Positions 52,269 through 60,933 of a DNA stretch of 64,000 nt are shown piece after piece; the stretch's first letter is position 1; each line of letters opens with the position of its first letter. The stretch lies in assembly GCA_000433475.1 (NCBI GenBank), contig HF993110.1, forward strand, positions 1-64,000, given 5' to 3'. The position numbers were made by a program, and so were the translations under genes. The notes beneath the pieces are model-generated. The model saw nothing but the letters and a program-made list of their open reading frames with translations. It had not been told where the DNA came from and ran no database searches. This stretch comes from Mycoplasma sp. CAG:956. Lineage in GTDB: Bacteria; Bacillota_I; Bacilli_A; RF39; UBA660.

Positions 52269-53519
52269 ATGACCAAATTAATAATAGAAGGACCCAATAA
52301 ATTAAGTGGAACCATTGAAATAAGTGGCGCTAAAAACAGTGTTGTTGCTTTAATACCAGCAGCAATTCTTTGTAATGATGAAGCAATAATAGACAATGTT
52401 CCTGATATAACTGATACGAGAGCTTTATTAGAAATTTTAAATCTTTTAAATGCCAAATACAAATATAAAAATAATCTTTTAAGTATTGATACTAGTGAAG
52501 TAGAAAATAAAGTTATAGAAGAAACGCTTGCTAAAAAATTAAGAGCCTCTTATTACTTTATGGGATCTTTGTTATCTAAATATCATCATGTAGAAATGTA
52601 TTTTCCAGGTGGTTGCAAAATTGGTAAACGCCCTATCGATTATCATATAAAAGGTTTCGAAGCCTTAGGAGCTACAGTAAAAATTGAAGGTGATAAATAT
52701 ATTATCGATGCACGTGAACTAAATGGTGCTGATATTACTTTTGATTTTCCTTCTGTTGGTGCTACTATAAATATTATGTTAGCGGCTGTTAAAGCTAATG
52801 GTCAAACTAGAATATTTAATGCAGCTAAAGAACCAGAAATAGTAAATATAGCTGATTTCTTAAAAAGCATGGGCGCTAAAATTAAAGGTGCTGGTACTGA
52901 TACTATCACTATAACCGGTGTGAAAAAATTAAGTAAAGGTAACATTTATACAATACCAGACCGTATTGAGGCTGGAACATATATAATTGCGGGAGCACTT
53001 GCTGGCGACCATTTAGTTATTGATAAAATTGAACCAAAACATTTAGAAAGTCTTCTGGATACCTTAAAAAATATGAATGTCAATTATATTTTAGAAAAAA
53101 ACTCAATTATAATTTCTAAACAAACTAATCTTAAACCTGTAAATATTACATCGCAAGTTTATCCTGGTTTTGTAACTGATTTAGGTCAAACGATGCAGAC
53201 ATTACTAACCCAAGCTAATGGTATTTCAACATTTACTGAAACTATTTATGAAACTAGAATGGGACATATAGAGTATTTAAATAAAATGGGTGCTAATATT
53301 GCTAATACTAGTAATAAAGCTTTTATAACTGGACCTACTTCTCTAACCGGATGTGAAGTAACCGCAAGCGACCTAAGAGCTGGAGCTTCTTTAGTCCTAG
53401 CAGGACTCATTGCTGAGGGAAAAACTACAATTAATCAAGCCGACCATATTTTACGTGGCTATGAAAATATTAATACTAAACTATCTAAGGTTGGTGCTAA
53501 AATTAAAATAGAAGAATAA
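52269..53519 (+). CDS. murA: UDP-N-acetylglucosamine 1-carboxyvinyltransferase
   Basis: MurA transfers enolpyruvate to UDP-GlcNAc, the first committed step of peptidoglycan synthesis. The 416-residue protein has ISGAKNSVVALIPAAIL near the N-terminus, the catalytic Cys (fosfomycin target) in PGGCKIGKRPIDYHIKGFEALGA (about 116), and the terminal TASDLRAGASLVLAGLIAEG. Bacilli often have two MurA paralogues; which one this is cannot be told here. It has its own promoter. Confidence 0.96.
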   Translation: MTKLIIEGPNKLSGTIEISGAKNSVVALIPAAILCNDEAIIDNVPDITDTRALLEILNLLNAKYKYKNNLLSIDTSEVENKVIEETLAKKLRASYYFMGSLLSKYHHVEMYFPGGCKIGKRPIDYHIKGFEALGATVKIEGDKYIIDARELNGADITFDFPSVGATINIMLAAVKANGQTRIFNAAKEPEIVNIADFLKSMGAKIKGAGTDTITITGVKKLSKGNIYTIPDRIEAGTYIIAGALAGDHLVIDKIEPKHLESLLDTLKNMNVNYILEKNSIIISKQTNLKPVNITSQVYPGFVTDLGQTMQTLLTQANGISTFTETIYETRMGHIEYLNKMGANIANTSNKAFITGPTSLTGCEVTASDLRAGASLVLAGLIAEGKTTINQADHILRGYENINTKLSKVGAKIKIEE

Positions 53520-53544
53520 ATTTATACTAAGTAAGTGAGGGCTT

Positions 53545-54141
53545 ATGAAAATAAAATTATTCTTTTTGTCTTTAGCGGCAATCGTTTTAACTTATCTTAT
53601 TTTTAATGCTAACAATCATCAAGAAATCAAGATAACAACTATTTATGATGATACAACGACTATTAAGGAAAATTTTAGTACATTCTTAAAGAAAGATTTA
53701 GAAAAACTTTTACCAACAACTATTAATGATTACCATAAAGAAAATTTAGAAGTAGAAAATGTTGTTGATAAGATAAAAAGTAATTATAATGATATTCAAG
53801 AAAAATTAAATTCTTCCAATGTTATAATCGTCTATTTAGGAGACTTTGAACTGCTTTACGAAAGAGAAAATATAATTAATATTTATTCTGGTTTAGAAGA
53901 CTTATTTATACTTTTAAGAAAATATAATTCTAAGCAGATTATTTATATTAGCCCAATAAATTTAACTTCTAACTATCTTTTAAAAGATTTAACCCATAAA
54001 TATAAAGCTGATTTTATTAATACACCAAGTATTTTACAAAAGCAATCTACAAATAATTATACTTTAAATATTGAAGACCATAAGATAATAGCTAATAAGT
54101 TATTTAATAATATTATTTCTACTTGGAAAATAGAAAACTAG
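53545..54141 (+). CDS. Membrane-anchored protein of unknown function downstream of murA
   Basis: This 198-residue protein begins with one hydrophobic segment (LFFLSLAAIVLTYLIF), so it is a secreted or anchored protein. The rest is alpha/beta: SSNVIIVYLGDFELL, KQIIYISPINL and, at the end, IEDHKIIANKLFNNI. This order faintly resembles SGNH/GDSL hydrolases, with D-x-H near the C-terminus, but the N-terminal GDS block is not visible. It lies 26 bp after murA and is probably co-transcribed. Function unknown. Confidence 0.55.
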   Translation: MKIKLFFLSLAAIVLTYLIFNANNHQEIKITTIYDDTTTIKENFSTFLKKDLEKLLPTTINDYHKENLEVENVVDKIKSNYNDIQEKLNSSNVIIVYLGDFELLYERENIINIYSGLEDLFILLRKYNSKQIIYISPINLTSNYLLKDLTHKYKADFINTPSILQKQSTNNYTLNIEDHKIIANKLFNNIISTWKIEN

Positions 54142-54299
54142 CCCTCGTAATACTTTGATTTATTCAAAGGTTATAATTTATCATAAAATTAAAATTTTAC
54201 TATTATGTAAAATTTTTTTAATTCTAGACAATCAAAACTATTAATCTTTTTTTCTAATAGCCAATCTTTTATAGTATAATAATTTTAAGGTGATTATAC

Positions 54300-54788
54300 G
54301 TGAAAAAAAAGAAAAAAGTAATGTTTATTGCTAGTACTGGTGGTCATTTAAGTGAATTAATGCAGCTTGCTCCCCTATTTAAAAAATATGATTATAATAT
54401 AGTTACCGAAAAGACTAAAAGCAATCTAAATCTTATTAAAAAGTATCCTAACCGAGTTCACTATATTATCAGTGGTACTTACACAAATTTTAAAGCTAAA
54501 TTAATCTATCCTTTTAAGCTTCTTTTAAACTGCTTTATATCTCTTTACTTAATTCTTACAATAAGACCAGATGTTGTAGTAACTACAGGGTCTCACAATG
54601 TTGGACCAATGTGTTGTTTAGCTAAATTATTTCATAAAAAGATAATATTCATTGAAACTATTGCTAACAGTACTACCCCTACTAGAGCAGGACGTTTAAT
54701 ATATAAATTTGCTGATTATTTTATTGTCCAGTGGGAAAGTATGTTAGAAGTTTATCCTAATGCTATATACGGCGGCTGGATATACTAG
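54300..54788 (+). CDS. PssD/Alg14-like glycosyltransferase subunit
   Basis: This 162-residue protein resembles Alg14/PssD, the membrane-anchoring half of two-part UDP-sugar transferases. It has MFIASTGGHLSELMQLAP at the N-terminus, a hydrophobic stretch near LLLNCFISLYLILTIRPDVVVTTGSHNVGP and the end YPNAIYGGWIY. The start is GTG after AAGGTGAT. Its partner follows 12 bp downstream. No other exopolysaccharide genes are nearby, so the glycan is unknown. Confidence 0.85.
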   Translation: MKKKKKVMFIASTGGHLSELMQLAPLFKKYDYNIVTEKTKSNLNLIKKYPNRVHYIISGTYTNFKAKLIYPFKLLLNCFISLYLILTIRPDVVVTTGSHNVGPMCCLAKLFHKKIIFIETIANSTTPTRAGRLIYKFADYFIVQWESMLEVYPNAIYGGWIY

Positions 54789-54800
54789 AAAGGACTATAT

Positions 54801-55277
54801 ATGATTTTAGTAACATTAGGAACTCAAGATAAAAATTTTGTTCGTCTTTTAGAAAAAATCGATCAATTAATAAATAATGGCTTAATTAAGGATAAAGTTA
54901 TTGTCCAAGCAGGTTTTACTAAATATAATTCAGAAAATATGGAGATATTTGACTTAATTCCCCAAGATGAATTTAATGATTTAATGGATAAGGCTGATAT
55001 TATAATTACCCATGGTGGTGTTGGTAATATTATTTCTGCTTTAGAAAAGAACAAAAAAGTCATTGCTGTTCCTCGCCTTGCTAAATATGGTGAGCATATT
55101 AACGACCACCAGACCCAGATAATTGCTAAGTTTAATGCTTTAGGATATATAATTGGTCTTCAAGATGTTGATGAATTAGATGATGCCGTAAAACAAATTA
55201 AAAAATTTAAGCCAAAAAAGTTTGTTCATGATAACAGTAAAATGCTTAATTTAGTTAGCGAGTTAATTGATAAATAA
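54801..55277 (+). CDS. PssE/Alg13-like glycosyltransferase catalytic subunit
   Basis: This 158-residue protein matches the GT28 C-terminal domain alone: MILVTLGTQDKNFVRLLEKID, ADIIITHGGVGNIISALEKNKKVIAVPR and EHINDHQTQI. This is the UDP-sugar-binding half that pairs with PssD/Alg14. Together they probably transfer a second sugar to a lipid-linked intermediate. Confidence 0.88.
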   Translation: MILVTLGTQDKNFVRLLEKIDQLINNGLIKDKVIVQAGFTKYNSENMEIFDLIPQDEFNDLMDKADIIITHGGVGNIISALEKNKKVIAVPRLAKYGEHINDHQTQIIAKFNALGYIIGLQDVDELDDAVKQIKKFKPKKFVHDNSKMLNLVSELIDK

Positions 55278-55292
55278 AAAAAGATAGACTAA

Positions 55293-56378
55293 CTATCTTC
55301 TTGAAAGATTTTGTATAATATCCTTATTACTTTTTAATGACATAATAACTGCCTCATCGAACCTTAAACCTCTAAGTACCTCTTCAAATGCAATATTATA
55401 AGTAACCTCATCAAGTCTTTCTCTTTCCTCTTTTAAATATTTAAGAGCATATATCAATCGACATAATTCTTGGGTCTTAAGATCATTAATTTTCATTTTA
55501 TCTACTTCCCGATTAGTTTGAGTAATTATTTTTTTAACTAAATCTCCGACATTTTTAACCGCTTGATTATTTGTATTTTGATAATTAATTACTTCACCAT
55601 TAGGTTTAGTAACTTTTCTTATTGTCATATTTGGTTTTGAACTGTTATCTTTTTTTGGAAGTGTATCTGTTGGAGTGCTATCTAAGCTAGTTATCCTTAC
55701 ATTTTTGATTATAGATTTATTTACTTTATTCTTTTTTAAAAAGTCTATAAGTTCTTTTTTACTAAGTATTTGACCGTCTTTATCAAAACAAATACTTTGA
55801 CTATTATTTTTATTATCATACTTATCAGTAGTAATTTCAATGAAGTTAAACGTATTATAACTACTTTTTAAGGCACTCCTTAAAGGAATATTCTTTCTAC
55901 CAACCTTAATTATTGGCGTTAAATCCAAATACCAAATTTCATCATCAATTAAAATTGTATTCCAAGCATGATAACTATTGTAAACTACCGCACAATCAAT
56001 TCCTAAACGTCTTGCTATATCACAAAATGTAGTTGAATATGATGCACAAACCCCTTTTTGGATTAAAATTGGTGCCAACTTTTCTCCAAAACCAATCGCA
56101 AACTCACCTTCGAATCCAGAATGTTTAGTTTTATAACGACCAATGGGACCGGCAGCCATTAAACCACCGTCAACAAGTGTCCAAGTTGCATACTCAATAT
56201 TAAGGTTAATAAAATATTGATAAAGCATTTCTAATTTTTCATAGGTCGAATTGGGTTTATTTTGACATTTAGACTTAATGTCATTGATTAATTTTGTAAC
56301 AATATCTTCATAATCCTGGATAGCTTCTTTTATAAAATTGTCACTTTCGACTTTTCCAGCAACTTTTACAATTCTCAT
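55293..56378 (-). CDS. Transglutaminase-like cysteine protease-fold protein
   Basis: This 361-residue protein contains a transglutaminase core at about residues 110-180. The catalytic Cys is in GVCASYSTTFCDIARRLGI, the His in VVYNSYHAWNTIL and the Asp in IWYLDLTP. There is no signal peptide. The C-terminal half carries Lys/Thr-rich linkers and a helical end. The substrate is unknown; relatives are often proteases or crosslinkers. It is convergent with pssE and monocistronic. Confidence 0.75.
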   Translation of the reverse strand: MRIVKVAGKVESDNFIKEAIQDYEDIVTKLINDIKSKCQNKPNSTYEKLEMLYQYFINLNIEYATWTLVDGGLMAAGPIGRYKTKHSGFEGEFAIGFGEKLAPILIQKGVCASYSTTFCDIARRLGIDCAVVYNSYHAWNTILIDDEIWYLDLTPIIKVGRKNIPLRSALKSSYNTFNFIEITTDKYDNKNNSQSICFDKDGQILSKKELIDFLKKNKVNKSIIKNVRITSLDSTPTDTLPKKDNSSKPNMTIRKVTKPNGEVINYQNTNNQAVKNVGDLVKKIITQTNREVDKMKINDLKTQELCRLIYALKYLKEERERLDEVTYNIAFEEVLRGLRFDEAVIMSLKSNKDIIQNLSRR

Positions 56379-56543
56379 TTAGTATTTTTCTCCTTTGATT
56401 GATGCTATTATAGCAAATAAATGGATTATGTCAAATTTTTAATAAGTCATAATTGCTTCATCAGAATAATATAATTACTGTGATTGGTTTGTACTTCCAA
56501 CTTTGAAGAAAATTTTCGAGTTTACACTGCGTAAAATTCAAAC

Positions 56544-56572
56544 TTGACAAACTAATCGAGGTGTGTTATAAT
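56544..56572 (+). promoter_or_regulatory. Consensus sigma-A promoter of the OLE-like RNA
   Basis: TTGACA (56544-56549), a 17-bp spacer and TATAAT (56567-56572) are perfect at both hexamers. This is the best promoter in the window, as expected for an abundant RNA. Confidence 0.85.
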
Positions 56573-56578
56573 CTCAGC

Positions 56579-57015
56579 TATGTGTGGTGCATTATTCTAG
56601 TCATAACACTATATGAAGATGGGGCTAAAAATCCATCAATTACATTACCGACACTTCTTATATTTGCTTTATCGGCCCAAGTTAGGGTGAGTATAAGATT
56701 TAAAATTTAAGGAAAGTTATAATGGCATATAACCTACAATCCTTTCATTGCGTCATTTTTAAGTTTCGTATGTCGTGCGTGAATATTAGGAATACTACAA
56801 GTTGAAATAATATTTGCAAAAGCGAATAAGTATAGTTACTTATGTCAGGGAAAACCTCTAGACTGTCTATATTAAGAGTATTGAAGTGCGGACTAAGTGG
56901 CAATCGAGTAATTAATGAAATAAATATTAATTAAATATCCTAAAGACGAAAGTGCCAATGAGTAATCAAGTGGAAGATATTTAGAGAAACTCAACTCGAC
57001 CTCAAGCCGTAAAAT
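56579..57015 (+). ncRNA. ole: Large structured RNA, candidate OLE RNA
   Basis: A gene-free stretch of about 440 nt follows the perfect promoter and has no meaningful reading frame. Several helices can be read directly: GTTATA/TATAAC (56716-56733), ATAAGTA/TACTTAT (56826-56843), TGGCA (56898-56902) with TGCCA (56953-56957), and TCGAGT (56904-56909) with ACTCGA (56994-56999). The last two are nested and span about 100 nt. The base composition is less AT-rich than neighbouring gaps. It lies directly upstream of an OapA-like gene, the arrangement known for OLE RNA, although OLE is usually near 600 nt. It has no conserved marks of rnpB or tmRNA. Structured RNA is well supported, the OLE name less so. 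Confidence 0.55.
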
Positions 57016-57069
57016 TAACTTTTGATATACCATGCAAAAATTAGAATATTACTTTATATAGGAGGAATT

Positions 57070-57594
57070 ATGAATAATAAAGCCTGGATATATAAAGTTT
57101 TTTTATTAACTTTTATCCTATCATGTTTATTTAGTATTATCTCTAATATTATATCGAACTCATTAAGTAGTATCTTTTTATTTATAATATTAATATTGAT
57201 AATTGTAATAGGCATCATTTTCGATATGATTGGTGTTGCGGTTTTAACCAGCAAAGAGAAAACATTTCTATCAATTGCATCCCAAAAGATAAAAGGTGGT
57301 AAAGAAACAATCGGCTTACTTAAAAATTCTAGTAAAATTTCTAGTATTTGTAATGATGTTATTGGGGATATTTGTGGTATTATTAGTGGTTCCATTGGAG
57401 CCGTTCTAGCTATATCAGTAAGCAATTCAACTAACATTAATTTAAGCATTATATCCGTTTTATTAACAGCTTTCATTTCTAGTTTTACGGTAGGAGGCAA
57501 AGCTATTTGTAAATCAATAGCCACTAAAAATAGTGATAAAATATCATTCTTAGTTGGTAAAGTCTTGGCTAATCTTAAAATAAAAATAAAATAA
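57070..57594 (+). CDS. OapA-like (DUF21-related) membrane protein
   Basis: This 174-residue protein has four hydrophobic segments, two near residues 8-50 and two near 105-145. Between them lies GIIFDMIGVAVLTSKEKTFLSIA, then SSKISSICNDVIGDICGIISGS. The pattern resembles the DUF21 transmembrane domain of CorB/CNNM-type Mg transporters without CBS domains, and OapA, the membrane partner of OLE RNA, including a D-x-x-x-D motif (DVIGD). GGAGG lies 4 bp before ATG 57070; the longer frame to 57022 would run into the RNA. Probably co-transcribed with the RNA upstream. Confidence 0.65.
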   Translation: MNNKAWIYKVFLLTFILSCLFSIISNIISNSLSSIFLFIILILIIVIGIIFDMIGVAVLTSKEKTFLSIASQKIKGGKETIGLLKNSSKISSICNDVIGDICGIISGSIGAVLAISVSNSTNINLSIISVLLTAFISSFTVGGKAICKSIATKNSDKISFLVGKVLANLKIKIK

Positions 57595-57725
57595 AATATC
57601 TAACTTTTGTAATTTAAAATAAAAAATATTTAATAATTATTAAACTTATTGATATTAGAAAGATTGATAATTTAATTTTATTTCTAAAAATCATCTAAAA
57701 TTGCGAAAAATAAACTTATTAATAA

Positions 57726-57753
57726 TTGAAAAACTAAAATCTTATGATATAAT
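57726..57753 (+). promoter_or_regulatory. rpmE promoter
   Basis: TTGAAA (57726-57731), a 16-bp spacer and TATAAT (57748-57753) lie upstream of GGAAGGAGAG and ATG 57811. Confidence 0.65.
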
Positions 57754-57810
57754 ACATAAGACAAACAAATTTCTATGTTATGAATATAACATGGCGGAAG
57801 GAGAGTTTAA

Positions 57811-58032
57811 ATGAAAAAGGGAATTCATCCAGAAATGCATGAAGTTGAAGTACATTGTGCTTGCGGAAATACATTTACTGTAAAATCTACTAAAGATAGT
57901 ATCCAATGTGATGTTTGTAGTGCTTGCCACCCATTCTATACTGGTTCACAAGCTCGTGCAAAGAAAACTGGTTCAGTAGAAAAATTCAACCGTAAATACG
58001 GATTTAATCAAGACGAAACAAAAACTGCATAA
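57811..58032 (+). CDS. rpmE: 50S ribosomal protein L31
   Basis: This 73-residue protein starts MKKGIHPEMHEVEVHCACGN and continues STKDSIQCDVCSACHPFYTG. The Cys pairs mark the zinc-binding (type A) form. The C-terminus is basic and ends in a short tail. It has its own promoter and terminator. Confidence 0.96.
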   Translation: MKKGIHPEMHEVEVHCACGNTFTVKSTKDSIQCDVCSACHPFYTGSQARAKKTGSVEKFNRKYGFNQDETKTA

Positions 58033-58045
58033 TTGCAGTTTTTTT
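58021..58045 (+). terminator. rpmE terminator
   Basis: AAAACTGCA and TGCAGTTTT pair perfectly, with the rpmE stop codon in the loop, followed by more T. Confidence 0.85.
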
Positions 58046-58071
58046 GTTATAATAAATATGGAGTTGATTAA

Positions 58072-59001
58072 ATGACACATCAAAATTTATATAAAGTTGC
58101 TAAAACTTTATCAAGTCGTACCAATATCAAAACCATTAGTATTATAAATGATTACCTTCATTGCCATTATAAATATCATATTACTCTTTTTGAGTATCAA
58201 TTATTTGATTGCTATAAAATGACTAATGAAGAAAAACAAAACTTACTTACTAATAAATATAATCAAAAGTTAATAAAAACATATAATAATCAATCCTTAA
58301 AAGAGATAACCTATTCTCGTCATAAATTTAACAAGAAGTTTTACCCTTTTCTTAACTATAAATGGTTAGAACTTAATGGTGATAATATAACTGATTTTTA
58401 TGATTTCGTTCAAAATAAAAATTATATATATGCTAAATACGATTTAAAAGCTAAAAATGATACTAAAAAAATTAAGATAGACTTAAAAAATTATACTACT
58501 GTTTATAATGATTTATATTTAAGTAAAATGACTATATTAGAAAGTGCTATTAAACAAGATGAGGTTTTGGATAGATTAAATCCAAATAATTTATCTTTTA
58601 TTCGTTTTATAACTTTTAAAGATAATATCATATTTTCTTACTTAGTTACTAGCAAAGAAGATTATGAAGTTACAACTAGTAATCAAATAATTGCCTCTAT
58701 TAATTTAGATACTGGACTTATTGATTCACCTTTTTATGACTTATCTAAAAATATTTACGAAGAGCACCCTTTGACTAAATCTCCCCTACTTTGGCTTACT
58801 ATTCCTAAATGGCCTAGGACTTTAAGACTAGTTAATCGTATTCAAAATACTATTCCTGATAATAAATATTTACAAATTGATATAGTAATGACCAATGACG
58901 GTCCAAGTCTAAAAGATATATCAACTATGCCAAATTATCAAGAATTTCAATTACTAAGTCTATTAAATCATCATAGATTAATTAAAGATATGTTTGAATA
59001 G
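58072..59001 (+). CDS. ATP-grasp-like protein (sugar-transfer-associated type)
   Basis: The 309-residue protein resembles the sugar-transfer-associated ATP-grasp family. The N-terminus reads ISIINDYLHCHYKYHITLFEYQLFDCYKM, and the C-terminal core reads WPRTLRLVNRIQNTIPDNKYLQIDIVMTNDGPSLKDIS, where an ATP-grasp protein would have D-x-x...G-x-x-x-x-E. The usual Glu near the C-terminus is replaced (LKDIS), and the glycine-rich loop is unclear, so catalysis is doubtful. Its role is not known. Confidence 0.6.
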   Translation: MTHQNLYKVAKTLSSRTNIKTISIINDYLHCHYKYHITLFEYQLFDCYKMTNEEKQNLLTNKYNQKLIKTYNNQSLKEITYSRHKFNKKFYPFLNYKWLELNGDNITDFYDFVQNKNYIYAKYDLKAKNDTKKIKIDLKNYTTVYNDLYLSKMTILESAIKQDEVLDRLNPNNLSFIRFITFKDNIIFSYLVTSKEDYEVTTSNQIIASINLDTGLIDSPFYDLSKNIYEEHPLTKSPLLWLTIPKWPRTLRLVNRIQNTIPDNKYLQIDIVMTNDGPSLKDISTMPNYQEFQLLSLLNHHRLIKDMFE

Positions 59002-59059
59002 TCAAATCCAAATTTATTAAATAAAATAAAAAAATAAATAATAAGAAAGAAGAATAAAA

Positions 59060-59509
59060 ATGAAAATATATATAGCTTGCGACCACCGTGGTGTGGAATT
59101 AAAAAAATATTTAATCGGAAATTTACAAAATACTTATGAAATAATACCTTCTACCCTACCAAATTCTAGCGAAGATGATTATCCTGACTTTGCCTTCGAC
59201 ATTTGTACTAAAATGGATAAAAACATCGATTTAGGAATTCTAATATGTGGAACTGGGATTGGTATTTCTATCGCTGCCAATAAGGTAAAAGGCATAAGAT
59301 GTGCCCGAGTTAATAACCTTGAAGATGCTAAAAGTGCTAGAATTCACAACCATGCTAATGTTATTGCAATACCTGCTTCACTAGATAATAATTATGCTTT
59401 AGAAATAATTAAAACATTCCTAGAAACTGCCACCAGCAATGAAGAACGTCATGTAAGAAGAGTAAATAAAATCATAAGTTATGAACAAGGAACATATAAT
59501 GAACTATAA
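59060..59509 (+). CDS. rpiB: Ribose-5-phosphate isomerase B
   Basis: RpiB interconverts ribose-5-phosphate and ribulose-5-phosphate. The 149-residue protein has ACDHRGVELKKYL at the N-terminus, the catalytic Cys region GILICGTGIGISIAANKVKGIRCARV (about 66-91) and NHANVIAIPA. RpiB and the related LacAB subunits share this fold; a single full-length gene with GTG-I-G favours RpiB. It overlaps the DUF1146 gene by 11 bp. Confidence 0.92.
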   Translation: MKIYIACDHRGVELKKYLIGNLQNTYEIIPSTLPNSSEDDYPDFAFDICTKMDKNIDLGILICGTGIGISIAANKVKGIRCARVNNLEDAKSARIHNHANVIAIPASLDNNYALEIIKTFLETATSNEERHVRRVNKIISYEQGTYNEL

Positions 59510-59681
59510 GACTCTGTTATATGCTATAAACCTATTATTAAGTATGGTTGCCTTAAGTGGCATTAATTTTGATAAGTTTATGAAGAGAAATAAACCCATA
59601 GAAGCTAGAATGTTGGTTATAATTTTTGGTATAGCTACTAGTTACTTAGTAACTAATTTTATAACAGATTTTATGTCTTAG
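59499..59681 (+). CDS. DUF1146 (YwzB-like) small membrane protein
   Basis: This 60-residue protein has two hydrophobic segments flanking DKFMKRNKPIEARMLVIIFGIATSYLVTNFI, the DUF1146 pattern. In Bacillus the equivalent ywzB lies close to murAA and spoIID, and here spoIID follows by 43 bp. AAGGAA precedes ATG 59499, which I prefer over the longer ATG at 59481. No function is known. Confidence 0.7.
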   Translation: MNYKTLLYAINLLLSMVALSGINFDKFMKRNKPIEARMLVIIFGIATSYLVTNFITDFMS

Positions 59682-59724
59682 AAAACTTAGTTAAATATTT
59701 TTAACTAGTATTATAAGGAGAACT

Positions 59725-60642
59725 ATGAAAAATAAAATCTTACTTACCATTATTATAGTACTTTTACCTATTACTATCTTTACATTACGTAAGCAAGTTA
59801 CTTCCAATTCTCCTGTTAGTGAAAATGTCGATGACAAATCTAAAAATCAAGAAATTTATATAGATTTTCTAATTAATAATGAAAAGAAGAAAATACCTTT
59901 AGAGGAATATTTAATTAATGTAGTTGGAGCCGAAGTTCCAGCTCTTTTTGATATGGAAGCCTTAAAATCACAAGCTGTTGCCAGTAGGACATTTGCTCTT
60001 TATGAAGAAAATACTAGAGGCTATGTAACGATTGCTGACCAAGCTTATAATACTTTAGAAGAACTTCAAAATAAATGGCAGGACAATTATTATACTTATT
60101 TAGAAAAGATAAAGAATGCTGTTAATATGACTAAAAATCAAGTAATGACTTATAATAAACAGTTAATAAAATCTTATTTTTATGCAATGAGTAATGGTTA
60201 TACTACTACTTCCTTGAGTGTATTTAATGAAGATTTACCTTATCTAAATACTATTATGCCAACAATGGATAACGAAACAACAACCAAGTTTATTGTAACT
60301 AAAAAAATTTCAAAAAAAGAATTTTGTAATACTTTAAATATTGATTGTACGGAGTTAACTATTAAAAATATTACAACTGATTATTCTAATCGAATAGAAA
60401 CCATATCTATTAATAAAACTGTTTATACTGGTATTGATATTAGAAAGAAGTTTCATTTACGTTCAACGGACTTTAATATAACTATTGAGAATAATGATAT
60501 TATCTTTACAACTAAGGGTTATGGTCATGGAGTTGGAATGAGTCAATATGGTGCAAATGCGATGGCTAAAGAAGGTTCTACATATGAAGATATTTTAAAG
60601 TATTATTATCAAGGCATAACTATAGAAGAGTATAAAATTTGA
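59725..60642 (+). CDS. spoIID: Stage II sporulation protein D (lytic transglycosylase)
   Basis: SpoIID degrades septal peptidoglycan with SpoIIP and SpoIIM during engulfment. The 305-residue protein has an N-terminal membrane segment (LLTIIIVLLPITIFTL), the catalytic region VVGAEVPALFDMEALKSQAVASRTFALYEE (about 71-100, with the essential Glu) and the terminal GYGHGVGMSQYGANAMAKEGSTYEDILKYYYQGI. Downstream lies a spoIIQ-like gene, as in Bacillus. Confidence 0.93.
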   Translation: MKNKILLTIIIVLLPITIFTLRKQVTSNSPVSENVDDKSKNQEIYIDFLINNEKKKIPLEEYLINVVGAEVPALFDMEALKSQAVASRTFALYEENTRGYVTIADQAYNTLEELQNKWQDNYYTYLEKIKNAVNMTKNQVMTYNKQLIKSYFYAMSNGYTTTSLSVFNEDLPYLNTIMPTMDNETTTKFIVTKKISKKEFCNTLNIDCTELTIKNITTDYSNRIETISINKTVYTGIDIRKKFHLRSTDFNITIENNDIIFTTKGYGHGVGMSQYGANAMAKEGSTYEDILKYYYQGITIEEYKI

Positions 60643-60742
60643 TTTTTATATTCTTTTTTATTTAGGATTACTACTCACCTTTAGCAGTATTATTTATAAA
60701 AATATGTCTAAAAAGTGTCAAACTTATAAGAAAATATTGCTC

Positions 60743-60821
60743 TATGCTTAGGTGATGAAACTATTTCTAAAATAACTGGACTTTCTCTAAAAGAGATAGT
60801 TAAACTTCAAACAAATAATTA
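60743..60821 (+). pseudogene. Remnant of an Rpn/PD-(D/E)XK-family C-terminus
   Basis: This short frame encodes GDETISKITGLSLKEIVKLQ and then a stop. The I-x-KITGLS-x-x-EI-x-x-L pattern is the usual C-terminal tail of Rpn-family transposase-like nucleases. No start codon or catalytic domain is present. It sits between spoIID and spoIIQ. Confidence 0.5.
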
Positions 60822-60838
60822 AAATAGACCCTAATCAC

Positions 60839-60864
60839 CTGATTAAGGCTTTTCTAGCCAATTA
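60839..60864 (+). terminator. Terminator upstream of spoIIQ
   Basis: CCCTAATCA (60839-60847) pairs with TGATTAAGG (60850-60858) with one mismatch and is followed by CTTTT. It ends transcription of spoIID or of the remnant. Confidence 0.6.
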
Positions 60865-60933
60865 ACAAAAATTATAAATTATATGTATAAAATCATCTTT
60901 TTAGTTCACACTTTTTAATAGAAAGGTGAATTT

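Noticed and set aside
56579..57015. RNase P RNA or tmRNA at this structured region
   Set aside because: The rnpB signatures (GAGGAAAGTCC and ACAGAA) are absent; only a short GAAAGTGCC resembles it. There is no tRNA-like end or tag reading frame for tmRNA.
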